64,000 nucleotides of DNA from Lactobacillus sp. ESL0785. GTDB taxonomy: Bacteria > Bacillota > Bacilli > Lactobacillales > Lactobacillaceae. How positions within the stretch are numbered: position 1 is the stretch's first letter; every line of letters begins with the position of its first letter. A model generated the notes under the pieces. That model was not told the DNA's origin. It saw nothing but the letters and a program-made list of their open reading frames with translations, and made no database searches. Location: NCBI RefSeq assembly GCF_029395455.1, contig NZ_CP113916.1, forward strand, positions 1,488,001 through 1,552,000. Direction: 5' to 3'. Of the stretch, positions 1 to 7,910 are shown one piece after another. Position numbers and translations under genes: made by a program.

Positions 1-389
1 ACAGTTATGTTTGCAACTAGAACATATCTGCCACGACTTAAATTATAGTACTTTTTACCCTTAATAATCTTAGTACCATAGACCTTAATTGCCTTACCCT
101 TTTTAAGAGACGAACCAATTTTCTTGCCATTCTTATTATAAACAGCTGCATTCTTCTTAACTCTAGCTGACTCAGCATGCACTTTAACAATCTTTTTGTT
201 GACTGCTCTTGCTTCAACAACTGAGCTAGTTAGATTAGGATTAACCTTAGAAACCAATGTTAGTCCACTTAGAACACTACCAGCAGCAATTGTTGTTACC
301 AATAAGTTACGAGTAGTCTTATGAAACTGCTCATTTTTTAATGCTTTGGCAACATCTTTTTGTAATTTACGTTTATTATTAAAATCCAC
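1..389 (-). CDS. SLAP-repeat surface protein, N-terminal part (runs off window)
   Basis: An open frame reads leftwards from a GTG at 389 to the window edge (about 129 codons). The start is supported by GGAGGT at about 397-403, some 7 nt upstream, and by a TATAAT box further up. It encodes a basic N-terminus, a hydrophobic signal segment (about residues 28-50) and then one SLAP-type repeat, with residues such as VYNKNGKKIG, KVYGTK and KYYNL, as in lactobacillar S-layer-associated proteins. Such proteins are exported and held non-covalently on the wall. The C-terminal function lies outside the window. The frame continues unbroken to base 1. Confidence 0.8.
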   Translation of the reverse strand, partial: MDFNNKRKLQKDVAKALKNEQFHKTTRNLLVTTIAAGSVLSGLTLVSKVNPNLTSSVVEARAVNKKIVKVHAESARVKKNAAVYNKNGKKIGSSLKKGKAIKVYGTKIIKGKKYYNLSRGRYVLVANIT

Positions 390-435
390 TTTTACAAACC
401 TCCATAATAATAATAAATACCATACAAACTTATGT

Positions 436-464
436 ATTATATGATAATACTAATTATGTACAAA
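436..464 (-). promoter_or_regulatory. Probable sigma-A promoter of the partial SLAP gene
   Basis: On the minus strand TATAAT (ATTATA on plus, 436-441) lies 17 nt from TTTGTA (459-464), about 47 nt upstream of the GTG start. The -10 is perfect and the -35 is weak. Confidence 0.5.
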
Positions 465-797
465 TCAAGAGTGCGCTTACAACAGGAAGACATATTTTAA
501 TTATTTCAGCTAACTATATATAAGTTTTTAGCCATAAATAATAATTAATTTAAATATTTATTAAAAAATGCAATATAAGCTTTTAAATTATCAACATATT
601 TTAAGCCGGATATTGTGAACAATTAAAGGAATACAAAACTCAGCTGTTTAATTAAGCAAGTCCAACTGTAAAATCATGTCTATATAGGCTATATTTAATT
701 TAATTAGCAGAATTAGAATAGCTACCAAATAAGCTATTCTAAAAAACACTTCAAGTATAATCGCTTAAAGTGCCATTTATTCATTAAATTTTTGTAA
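465..797. other. Intergenic, largely featureless
   Basis: Very AT-rich spacer between two SLAP genes that read in the same direction. Apart from the terminator at 741-773 and an inverted repeat (AGAATAGCT 715-723 / AGCTATTCT 732-740) next to it, I see no coding frame, RNA gene or repeat. Confidence 0.5.
741..773 (-). terminator. Intrinsic terminator of the SEC10/PgrA-like gene
   Basis: Reading leftwards, CACTT...AAGTG forms a hairpin followed by a run of six T (A run on plus at 741-746). It lies 25 nt past the stop at 798. Confidence 0.55.
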
Positions 798-2921
798 TTA
801 ACAAGTATAGACTAGATAAACAAGAATTTCGCCATCAGATAGCACTTGAGCACCAATACCAACATGTGTGACATTGGATGCAATATAATTTTTAAGATTG
901 GCAAATACTCTATCTGCAAATTCTATTGTCGAAGTCCCCATAGTACCTGTATACATTGCATAGCCATTCCATTTAAGACCAGCTTGATCATAATAATATG
1001 ACAAATCATGTTCAGGTTGATCCGTCGAATTAGTATATTGTTTAACAAACTGTTGTACAGCCTGATTATAGGCTTTACTCCTAGGTATTACTGCTAAGCC
1101 TTTATCTGTACGATCATTATTTAGATCCTTAAAAATTTCTGTTTTAAAATCTTTAAGCGAGAATTCTTTTGCAACACTATCACCAGCATTAGGTACAACA
1201 ATGTCAGCTCCTGTAGCATCTTTTCCCGGATCAAACATACAATTATGTTGTTGACCATAAGCCCCATTGATATAGTAAGAAGATACGTGAATATAATGGA
1301 TTGAAAATTTACCATTTACATATGTACTACTAATGCCAAAGTAATCTTCATCATTATCCTCATTAACAGTAGTACCATCACTATACGTTTCTGTACCTAA
1401 CAAATTACCAGCATGTTTCCATTCACTATTACCTAAATTAGCAACAGAAGTCGAATCATCAACCCCACCAAAAAGCATGTCAGTTAAACCACAATAGATA
1501 ACTTTTTTAAGGTCAGACAACGTCATCTGTTTATCATAGCCGGACACGGTAAACATATCCTCAATATATTGTCCAGCAATATTCAAACCATTTTTTCTAG
1601 CCGCACGAACAATTCCATCAACGTAGTGACCTTCAAAACCAGATTTATCGTTTTCGGTATATTCAGCAGCTACATCATCAGCCAATTTTTGCGTACCTGT
1701 ACTTTGAATCCATGGTTTTAAACCTAAGGCTGTTCGCGCTTCATTAATTAAGCGCAAAGTAAAACTGCTAATTTCTTTTTCTTGCTCAGACGTTAAATTA
1801 GTTGGGTCGACTTTTGTTGTATCATCACCAGCACTATCAACGTTATCTGACTTATCAAAGGCGTTATCTTTCATCCCTTGCTTACAAGCTTCAATAAAGT
1901 CAGCACTTGGATGTCCCTTATATGCATCTAATAATTCAGCACGCTTATATCCTGCTGGCATTTTTATTGCTGCCTTTTGCACACTAGACGCAGTACTGCT
2001 CGAGGAGCCGCTATTATCTGCCGGCGGCGTTACTGGAGTACCTGGATTACTATCAGCAGTTGAACCAGAACCACTTGAAGTATTAGATGAACCTGTTCCA
2101 TTGCCAGTTGCTGCATTTGAAGAACCACTATTAGTTGGTTTATGCGGCTTATTAGGCTTTGAATTATTCGCTGAGTTATTGTTATTTGTCGGCACTTGAC
2201 CTGGTACTGATGTACCACTATTACCTGCTGATGCCTGACTACCAGAATTTGGCTTACCTGGCTTGCTCATTGAAGCAGAATTATTTGGCGCACTAGAACT
2301 TACCGATCCTGCATTATTGGTATCCGATCCAGCTGCAGGTGTCTTTGTTTTATTGGCAGCTGGTTTTTGAACAGCAGGTGTAATGCTTTTAGCCAAAATA
2401 TACTTACCATTACCTAAACTGTAATAAGTTCTCCCTTTAATTGTCTTAATGCCATAAGTTTTAATTTTACTACCCTTTTTAAACGTCTTTTTACCAGTTA
2501 GCTTACCCTGACTATTGTAAATATTGGTCTTCTCAAGCGTCATAACTATCGTTGCTAACTTAACTTTTTTAGCGGGAAGATACTTACCATTACCTAAATT
2601 ATAGTAAGCTTGACCCTTGATAGTTTTAGTACCGTAAACCTTGATATTCTTATTCTTTTTTAAAGCCTTTTTACCGATTTTCTTACCTTTACCATTATAA
2701 ACGTAAGATTTTTTTGTTAATTTAGCTGCTTTTGCGACAACTTTAACACTTTGGACACTTATTTGTGTTGTTTTTTGAGTTGCCGCATGAACCTGATTAT
2801 TAGCCATATTCAAGCCGCCAAGGATACCACCAAGAGCTGCAGTTCCAACAAGTAGATTACGACTTGCCTTCTTATTCTTCAAAAACACTTTAATTAATTG
2901 CTTTCTACCCCTATAATTCAA
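798..2921 (-). CDS. Surface protein: two SLAP-type repeats plus SEC10/PgrA-like exclusion domain
   Basis: 707 aa, exported. A signal sequence (about residues 1-46, ending VHA) is followed by two SLAP-like repeats (about 62-120 and 125-185; VYNGKGKKIG, YNLGNGKYL) and then a Ser/Asn/Gly/Pro-rich linker (about 190-310). The C-terminal half resembles the SEC10/PgrA surface-exclusion domain of lactobacilli: FTLRLINEARTALGL, GHYVDGIVRAARKNGL and a MLFGG segment. A second smaller segment ends the protein, which terminates in Cys. SEC10/PgrA was first described as limiting plasmid transfer, but chromosomal copies in lactobacilli have unknown roles. There is no LPXTG motif, so wall binding must come from the N-terminal SLAP repeats. 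Monocistronic; terminator at 741-773. Confidence 0.75.
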   Translation of the reverse strand: MNYRGRKQLIKVFLKNKKASRNLLVGTAALGGILGGLNMANNQVHAATQKTTQISVQSVKVVAKAAKLTKKSYVYNGKGKKIGKKALKKNKNIKVYGTKTIKGQAYYNLGNGKYLPAKKVKLATIVMTLEKTNIYNSQGKLTGKKTFKKGSKIKTYGIKTIKGRTYYSLGNGKYILAKSITPAVQKPAANKTKTPAAGSDTNNAGSVSSSAPNNSASMSKPGKPNSGSQASAGNSGTSVPGQVPTNNNNSANNSKPNKPHKPTNSGSSNAATGNGTGSSNTSSGSGSTADSNPGTPVTPPADNSGSSSSTASSVQKAAIKMPAGYKRAELLDAYKGHPSADFIEACKQGMKDNAFDKSDNVDSAGDDTTKVDPTNLTSEQEKEISSFTLRLINEARTALGLKPWIQSTGTQKLADDVAAEYTENDKSGFEGHYVDGIVRAARKNGLNIAGQYIEDMFTVSGYDKQMTLSDLKKVIYCGLTDMLFGGVDDSTSVANLGNSEWKHAGNLLGTETYSDGTTVNEDNDEDYFGISSTYVNGKFSIHYIHVSSYYINGAYGQQHNCMFDPGKDATGADIVVPNAGDSVAKEFSLKDFKTEIFKDLNNDRTDKGLAVIPRSKAYNQAVQQFVKQYTNSTDQPEHDLSYYYDQAGLKWNGYAMYTGTMGTSTIEFADRVFANLKNYIASNVTHVGIGAQVLSDGEILVYLVYTC

Positions 2922-3020
2922 AGTAAATTCCTCCTATAATAAAAATACCTTTTATTATCAATGATAACCTTTCCCACAATTTATTCAATTATAAATTTAA
3001 CTATCTTTTTTACAAACAAA

Positions 3021-3048
3021 AAAGGTATCTGAAAAATCAGATACCTTT
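3021..3048 (-). terminator. Intrinsic terminator of the 3057-3428 gene
   Basis: AAAGGTATCTGA (3021-3032) pairs with TCAGATACCTTT (3037-3048) around a 4-nt loop. On the minus strand the stem is followed by a T-rich tract. It closes the LCP/membrane protein operon. Confidence 0.85.
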
Positions 3049-3056
3049 ATTTATTA

Positions 3057-3428
3057 TTACAATTCTACTTGTTTACGCTCACGCTCGTATTTTTGCAAGG
3101 CTTCCAAGATTTTAGGCCAATAACGCTTAGGTAAAATCAATTGTAATTTATCTTGATAAACCGGAAAGTCACTTGCTTTCATCCCTGTAATACGAGCCAA
3201 ATCTTGATCAGATAGATGATATTCCTGGGTAATTCGCTTAATTTCTACTGAAGCATGACCGCGAAACCATGACAGAACAAAGAAACAGATAGCAAATAAT
3301 CCCCCAGCTAAAATTGCACTTGGCAGCGACCAGCGAAAACTGCGCAAGCAGATAAAAAAGACCGCGATAAACGCTATTAATGCAGAAAGCATGCCATAAA
3401 TAATGGGAAAAAGTGATTTTTTATGCAT
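3057..3428 (-). CDS. Small membrane protein with cytoplasmic tail
   Basis: 123 aa, family not recognised. Two transmembrane helices (about residues 8-28 and 35-54) are followed by a charged cytoplasmic tail of about 70 residues with the look of a short helical domain (LSDQDLARITGMKASDF). The gene follows the LCP gene after 18 nt and shares its terminator, so it is probably co-transcribed and may act at the envelope with it. That link is inference from context. Confidence 0.65.
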   Translation of the reverse strand: MHKKSLFPIIYGMLSALIAFIAVFFICLRSFRWSLPSAILAGGLFAICFFVLSWFRGHASVEIKRITQEYHLSDQDLARITGMKASDFPVYQDKLQLILPKRYWPKILEALQKYERERKQVEL

Positions 3429-3446
3429 CGTTTGGCCTCCTTCTTT

Positions 3447-4622
3447 TTAATTGCTATTATTAGTCGAATTAGTAGTAGTATCTGAACTGCCAGGATCATC
3501 CGCAACTACTGACGAATAGATTTGATAATTAGTAAATGCATTCGGGTCTTTCCACTTAATATTATTCCGCTCATCATTAAGCTTATTTAGTCTAGTTTCA
3601 TCATTATCTAGAACTTCTTTATCTAAGCCTAAGTTTGTCCGCATTAAATCTGAAGCTTTTTGCAGCTGAGCAGTTGATGCTACTTGAATTGATGCGCCGT
3701 TGATCCAGGCATCATGGCCCTGAATATAGCCACTGTCAAGATCATCCATGCAGCCGCGATAATTCAAAGCCAAAGCCAACATATCATTAAAAGTTAGATT
3801 GGTTTTAACATATTTATCAAAAATTTTAACCAATTTATGGTAGTTAGCAATTGTATTAACTGACATTGCCTTATGGGCAACTGACGTAATTATTTGTCGC
3901 TGCCGCATTTGCCGACCATAATCTCCCCGTGGATCATCATGACGCATCCGCACATATGCCACTGCATGGCGACCATTTAGGTGTTGCTTACCTTTATGAA
4001 AATTACACCAATCATATGAAAAACTGAAAGGCACCTTAACATCAACACCACCAACTGCGTCAACAAGACTCTTAAGTGCCTTCATATTTACCTCAATATA
4101 ATAATGAATTGGTACATTTACTAATGCAGTCACTGTTTTAATTGATGCTTTGCTGCCACCAACACCATAAGCTGAATTTACCCGAAACATATTATATTTA
4201 TTATTAGGATCACCTAAAATATTAGCCAAAGTATCCCGCGGAATTGACGTCATTGTTGCCCTGTTTTTACCAGGATTAGCTGTTGCTAAAATCAAAGTAT
4301 CAGAATTACCCTGATCATGGCGTCCTTCAATTCCTTGGTCAACACCTAAAATCAAAACCGAAATTGGCTCCTTATTAGCAATCCGTGCTGAAGTAGCAAA
4401 ATTGCCCCCTTCACCATCAAGAGCACTGTGCAAGGCAAAATACATGTGTGCTGCCCAAGCAAGTCCAAAGCTTACACACAAAACAGCCACAATCCCACAA
4501 ATGCGGGCAAAAACATTTCCTTTTAGCGCCGCAGCCGGCGCGGCAAAGGCATGATTACGATGAAGATTTGCAGAAGACCGTTTTCTACGGTAAGTTTCTC
4601 TACGTTTAGAATCTGGATTCAT
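3447..4622 (-). CDS. LytR-CpsA-Psr (LCP) family cell-wall glycopolymer transferase
   Basis: 391 aa. A basic cytoplasmic head (about 1-36) is followed by one transmembrane helix (about 40-62) and an extracellular LCP domain (about 88-300). Family motifs are SDT (107-109), SIPRDT (126-131) and the polyprenyl-phosphate-binding Arg cluster (YVRMRHDDPRGDYGRQMRQRQI). LCP proteins move undecaprenyl-linked polymers such as teichoic acid or capsule onto peptidoglycan. The C-terminus is Ser/Thr/Asn-rich. It resembles the EpsA/LytR protein that opens Lactobacillus eps operons, but it lies about 12 kb from the eps cluster here, so its substrate cannot be assigned. Confidence 0.85.
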   Translation of the reverse strand: MNPDSKRRETYRRKRSSANLHRNHAFAAPAAALKGNVFARICGIVAVLCVSFGLAWAAHMYFALHSALDGEGGNFATSARIANKEPISVLILGVDQGIEGRHDQGNSDTLILATANPGKNRATMTSIPRDTLANILGDPNNKYNMFRVNSAYGVGGSKASIKTVTALVNVPIHYYIEVNMKALKSLVDAVGGVDVKVPFSFSYDWCNFHKGKQHLNGRHAVAYVRMRHDDPRGDYGRQMRQRQIITSVAHKAMSVNTIANYHKLVKIFDKYVKTNLTFNDMLALALNYRGCMDDLDSGYIQGHDAWINGASIQVASTAQLQKASDLMRTNLGLDKEVLDNDETRLNKLNDERNNIKWKDPNAFTNYQIYSSVVADDPGSSDTTTNSTNNSN

Positions 4623-4780
4623 TCCTATTAATTATTCCCTTCAATAACTGTCCAAATGTATTTTTAACACTTTTAAACTTGAATTAAAATATTATCAAAT
4701 ATAATTAATAATATCTTATTTTTTGCTTTTCCGCATAATCATTATTAACATTAATTAGATACATAAAAGGAGATTTTACA

Positions 4781-6589
4781 ATGGCAATTCCAAAAAGAAC
4801 TGATGTCCCTGATCATTTAAAATGGGACTTAACCCGCGTTTTCAAATCTGATCTTGACTGGGAACATGAATATACAACAGTTAAAAATGAAATACAAACT
4901 TTAAGCAATTTAGTAGCAGACTTTGTTACATCCGGTCAAAAGTTATATGCTGGTTTAACGCAGATTTTAGCAGTTGGCCGTAAGCTAGAAAAACTCTACG
5001 TCTATGCAACCATGTCTAGTGATGTTGATACAAAAGATGCTCATTATTTAGGTTATGTTGCTCAGGCTCAAGCTTTAGCTAGTCAATTTGCGGCTGCAAC
5101 AGCCTTTATTAATCCCGCAATTTTAAGTATTTCTGAAGAAAAATTAACCGAGTTTAAGCAAGAAGAGCCGCGATTAACAGCATACAGCCACTGGCTTGAC
5201 CAAATTAACCAAATGCGGACGCATACCTTGTCAGCCCAAGAAGAAAAGCTAGTTGCCGATGCTGGTGATGCAATGGGAATTTCAGAAAACACCTTTAACG
5301 TATTGACTAATTCCGATATGGAATACGGTTATGTCCAAAATGACGCTGGTGAAATGGTTCAACTTTCTGATGGTCTATATTCATTGTTAATTCAATCGCA
5401 AAATCGCTCGGTGCGACAAAATGCTTTTGATGTCATGTATGCCACCTACGGCCAATTTGAAAATTCACTAGCTTCAACACTTTCTGGGGTTGTCAAAGAA
5501 CACAACTATACTGCTAAGGTGCATCATTATGATTCTGCTCGCAGCAGTGCCTTACATGAAAATGGCGTTCCTACTGTTGTTTACGATACTTTAATTAAGG
5601 AAGTTGACACTCATCTTGACTTACTTCATCGCTACGTTGACCTCCGAAAACAAATTTTAGGGTTAGATAAATTACAAATGTGGGACATGTACGTGCCTCT
5701 AACCGGTAAACCAGCAATCTCATATACTTTTGCTGAAGCTAAACAAGAAGCTAAACAGGCACTAGCACCATTAGGCAGTGATTACTTAAAACATGTTGAT
5801 TATATTTTTAACAATCGCGTGATTGACGTAGTCGAATCGCAAAATAAAGTTACTGGCGCATACTCTGGTGGTTCATACGATACTGATCCCTATGAACTGC
5901 TTAATTGGGAAGACAATATCGATTCGCTCTATACCTTAGTTCACGAAACTGGTCACTCTGTCCATAGTATGTACACCCGTGAAACTCAGCCTTATGTTTA
6001 TGGTGATTATCCAATTTTTGTTGCCGAAATTGCCTCAACAACTAATGAAAATATTCTAACAGAATACTTTTTAGACCACATTACTGATCCTAAGACGCGT
6101 GCCTTTGTCCTCAACTATTATCTTGATTCTTTCAAAGGAACACTTTTCAGACAAACCCAATTTGCAGAATTCGAGCAGTGGTTGCACGAACAGGATGCTC
6201 AAGGTAAACCTCTGACTGCTGACCACCTTAACGAATTCTATGGTCAATTAAACCAACGTTATTACGGTGATAGTGTTGCATCCGGTGGTGACATCGCCAA
6301 AGAATGGGCTCGAATCCCGCATTTTTACTATGATTTCTACGTTTATCAATATGCCACTGGCTTTGCGGCTGCGACAGCTCTAGCTAACAACGTTGTTCAT
6401 GGTACAAATAAGCAACGTGAAGCTTATCTTGGTTATCTTAAGTCTGGATCCAGTGACTATCCTACCGAAATTATGAAACACGCTGGTGTCGATATGACTA
6501 AGCCGGATTATTTAGAAGCTGCCTTTACTACCTTTGACCAACGACTAGCTGAGTTCGAGCAAATCATTCACACTAATTTTTTAAACTAA
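4781..6589 (+). CDS. pepF: Oligoendopeptidase F (M3B metallopeptidase)
   Basis: 602 aa, the usual family length. The zinc motif HETGH starts at H388 (H388, E389, H392), with the third ligand expected in the following segment (FVAEIASTTNE). A perfect AGGAG ribosome site lies 8 nt before the ATG. PepF is a cytoplasmic peptidase that cuts peptides of about 7-17 residues inside the chain and supplies amino acids after peptide uptake. It is transcribed divergently from the LCP gene and probably stands alone, since a strong promoter for the next operon follows at 6603. Confidence 0.93.
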   Translation: MAIPKRTDVPDHLKWDLTRVFKSDLDWEHEYTTVKNEIQTLSNLVADFVTSGQKLYAGLTQILAVGRKLEKLYVYATMSSDVDTKDAHYLGYVAQAQALASQFAAATAFINPAILSISEEKLTEFKQEEPRLTAYSHWLDQINQMRTHTLSAQEEKLVADAGDAMGISENTFNVLTNSDMEYGYVQNDAGEMVQLSDGLYSLLIQSQNRSVRQNAFDVMYATYGQFENSLASTLSGVVKEHNYTAKVHHYDSARSSALHENGVPTVVYDTLIKEVDTHLDLLHRYVDLRKQILGLDKLQMWDMYVPLTGKPAISYTFAEAKQEAKQALAPLGSDYLKHVDYIFNNRVIDVVESQNKVTGAYSGGSYDTDPYELLNWEDNIDSLYTLVHETGHSVHSMYTRETQPYVYGDYPIFVAEIASTTNENILTEYFLDHITDPKTRAFVLNYYLDSFKGTLFRQTQFAEFEQWLHEQDAQGKPLTADHLNEFYGQLNQRYYGDSVASGGDIAKEWARIPHFYYDFYVYQYATGFAAATALANNVVHGTNKQREAYLGYLKSGSSDYPTEIMKHAGVDMTKPDYLEAAFTTFDQRLAEFEQIIHTNFLN

Positions 6590-6602
6590 TTTCTTAATTA
6601 TA

Positions 6603-6631
6603 TTGACTTTATTTTTTAAGTATTTTATAAT
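6603..6631 (+). promoter_or_regulatory. Sigma-A promoter of the TrpXYZ-type ABC operon leader
   Basis: TTGACT (6603-6608), a 17-nt spacer and TATAAT (6626-6631): a near-consensus promoter. Transcription would begin near 6638, giving a leader of about 270 nt before the first transporter gene. Confidence 0.85.
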
Positions 6632-6660
6632 TTTAACATTGAGAGTTGGAGGTAATTCTG

Positions 6661-6726
6661 ATGAACACACTAGAATGTTACAGATTACAGTTAAATACTC
6701 GTTTTTACTTTAGCTATTATAGATAG
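6661..6726 (+). CDS. Phe/Tyr-rich leader peptide (21 aa)
   Basis: A 21-codon frame starts with ATG 8 nt after a perfect GGAGG (6648-6652) and stops with TAG at 6724-6726. Its last eight residues are Arg-preceded F15, Y16, F17, S18, Y19, Y20, R21, so five of the final seven are Phe or Tyr; there is also Y7. There is no Trp. The 3' end of the frame is segment 1 of the leader's first long stem. Strong ribosome site, short length, clustered codons for one amino-acid class and a downstream terminator are the marks of a classical attenuator peptide. Expression is not proven. Confidence 0.6.
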   Translation: MNTLECYRLQLNTRFYFSYYR

Positions 6727-6863
6727 TGTTTGGATTCATCTAGATGGATTCAAACGGAACGCAAGTTTGAATTTATCTATGATGGCTAAAGCAATTTGGT
6801 TGCAATTAGTCACATACTTCTAAGTGGCTAATCGCAGCAATTAATTTTTATGATGATTTTGGG

Positions 6864-6895
6864 ATACCCGCTTAGAAATAAGTGGGTATTTTTTT
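6864..6895 (+). terminator. Intrinsic terminator (attenuator) in the ABC operon leader
   Basis: ATACCCGCTTA (6864-6874), a GAAA loop and TAAGTGGGTAT (6879-6889), followed by a run of T to 6895. It ends only about 4 nt before the ribosome site of the first structural gene, so it can only act as a conditional terminator of this operon. Confidence 0.85.
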
Positions 6896-6911
6896 ATTGG
6901 AGGAAATTATC

Positions 6912-7883
6912 ATGCATTATCATCTTAAAAAATTAATTATGGGCGTTAGTCTAGCTGGTCTACTATTACTAGGCGGCTGCAGTCAAAATAAAACTAGTAA
7001 AACCGCCGTCAAGCACGTTGGTGTCCTACAAGTTGTCCAGCACCCTTCGCTTGACAAAGCCTATCAAGGTTTTAAAGAAGGACTCAAAGATGGTGGCTAC
7101 GTTGAAGGCAAAAACCTTAAAATTGATTATCAAAACGCCCAAAACAGTCAAGACAATTTAAAGAGTATGAGTGACAAATTAATTAATGAAAAATCTGACT
7201 TGTTGTTAGGCATTGCCACACCAGCCGCACAAAGTTTAGCAAATGCGACAACTAAAATTCCCATTGTGGTAACAGCCGTTACCGATCTTAAAGCTGCTAA
7301 ACTTGTTAATTCGCAAGCTAAACCCGGTAGAAATGTCACGGGAACAACTGATATGGTTTCAATTGATAAACAAATCAAGTTACTGCTATCAATCACTCCG
7401 AAAGCTAAGACCATTGGCATTATGTACAATGCCGGTGAAGCTAATTCTAAAATCCAAGCTGACCTCGCAGTTGCCGCACTTAAAAAGGCTGGCATTAAAG
7501 CAGTCGTTAAGACGGCTAATACCACCAATGACGTTCAACAAGTTACCGAAACTTTAGCAGATAGGGTTCAAGGAATATACGTACCAACAGACAATACTTT
7601 TGCTTCGGCAGCTTCACTTGTTGGCAAGGTCGTTAAAGACAAGAAGATTCCGCTAGTGGCAGGCTCAGTTGACCAAGTCAAAACTGGTGGCTTGGCTACT
7701 ATCGGCATTGATTACGAGGCCCTTGGCAGACAAACTGGTAAAATGGCCGCTAAAATTTTAGCTGGGCAGGCTAAACCAGAAGATATGGCTGTCGAAAAAG
7801 CCGCTAACTTAAAATTAGTAGTTAATAAAAAAATGGCCAAAGCATTAGGCATTAATCCGAATGCGATTAAAGCACCTAAATAA
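6912..7883 (+). CDS. ABC transporter substrate-binding lipoprotein (COG2984, TrpX-like)
   Basis: 323 aa from ATG 6912 (GGAGG at 6899-6903, spacing 8). An in-frame upstream GTG at 6882 lies inside the terminator stem and is unlikely to be used. A signal peptide ends in the lipobox LLGGC (lipidated Cys23), followed by a two-lobe binding protein (GVLQVVQHPSLDKAYQGFKEG; GIDYEALGRQTG). This family, with the adjacent permease and ATPase, includes the tryptophan/aromatic transporter TrpXYZ of Streptococcus. The Phe/Tyr leader supports an aromatic substrate, but the ligand is not proven. Confidence 0.85.
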   Translation: MHYHLKKLIMGVSLAGLLLLGGCSQNKTSKTAVKHVGVLQVVQHPSLDKAYQGFKEGLKDGGYVEGKNLKIDYQNAQNSQDNLKSMSDKLINEKSDLLLGIATPAAQSLANATTKIPIVVTAVTDLKAAKLVNSQAKPGRNVTGTTDMVSIDKQIKLLLSITPKAKTIGIMYNAGEANSKIQADLAVAALKKAGIKAVVKTANTTNDVQQVTETLADRVQGIYVPTDNTFASAASLVGKVVKDKKIPLVAGSVDQVKTGGLATIGIDYEALGRQTGKMAAKILAGQAKPEDMAVEKAANLKLVVNKKMAKALGINPNAIKAPK

Positions 7884-7910
7884 TTTAAAAAATAAAGGGG
7901 ATAGTAAAAC

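Larger units (their letters stand above)
6638..6900 (+). promoter_or_regulatory. Attenuator leader with mutually exclusive hairpins
   Basis: The leader holds complementary segments that cannot all pair at once. Segment 1 (about 6709-6725, the end of the leader peptide) pairs with segment 2 (6774-6790; GATGGCTAAA). GGCTAA of segment 2 is repeated in segment 4, so segment 2 can also pair with segment 3 (ATTAGTCAC, 6805-6813). Segment 3 pairs with GTGGCTAAT (6824-6832) of segment 4. TTCTAAGTGG (6818-6827) of segment 4 pairs with CCGCTTAGAA (6868-6877), the left arm of the terminator. Inside the 1:2 stem, GATTCAAAC (6747-6755) can pair with either GTTTGGATTC (6728-6737) or GTTTGAATT (6765-6773). 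I find no T-box core (GGTACCGCG type) or known riboswitch. Ribosome stalling on segment 1 would favour 2:3 and 4:5 and let transcription continue. This model is inference. Confidence 0.6.

Noticed and set aside
2000..2360. Repetitive Ser/Asn/Gly/Pro-coding stretch as a repeat or recombination site
   Set aside because: It is the low-complexity linker of the surface protein; no exact repeat unit or mobile element end was seen.
6638..6900. T-box interpretation of the TrpXYZ-type leader
   Set aside because: No AGGGTGGNACCGCG-like core and no Stem I apical GGTGG loop, in contrast with the clear T-box at 21576-21778.
6882..6911. In-frame GTG start ten codons before the TrpX-like lipoprotein
   Set aside because: It lies within the terminator stem, adds residues before a normal signal peptide, and the ATG at 6912 has a perfect ribosome site.
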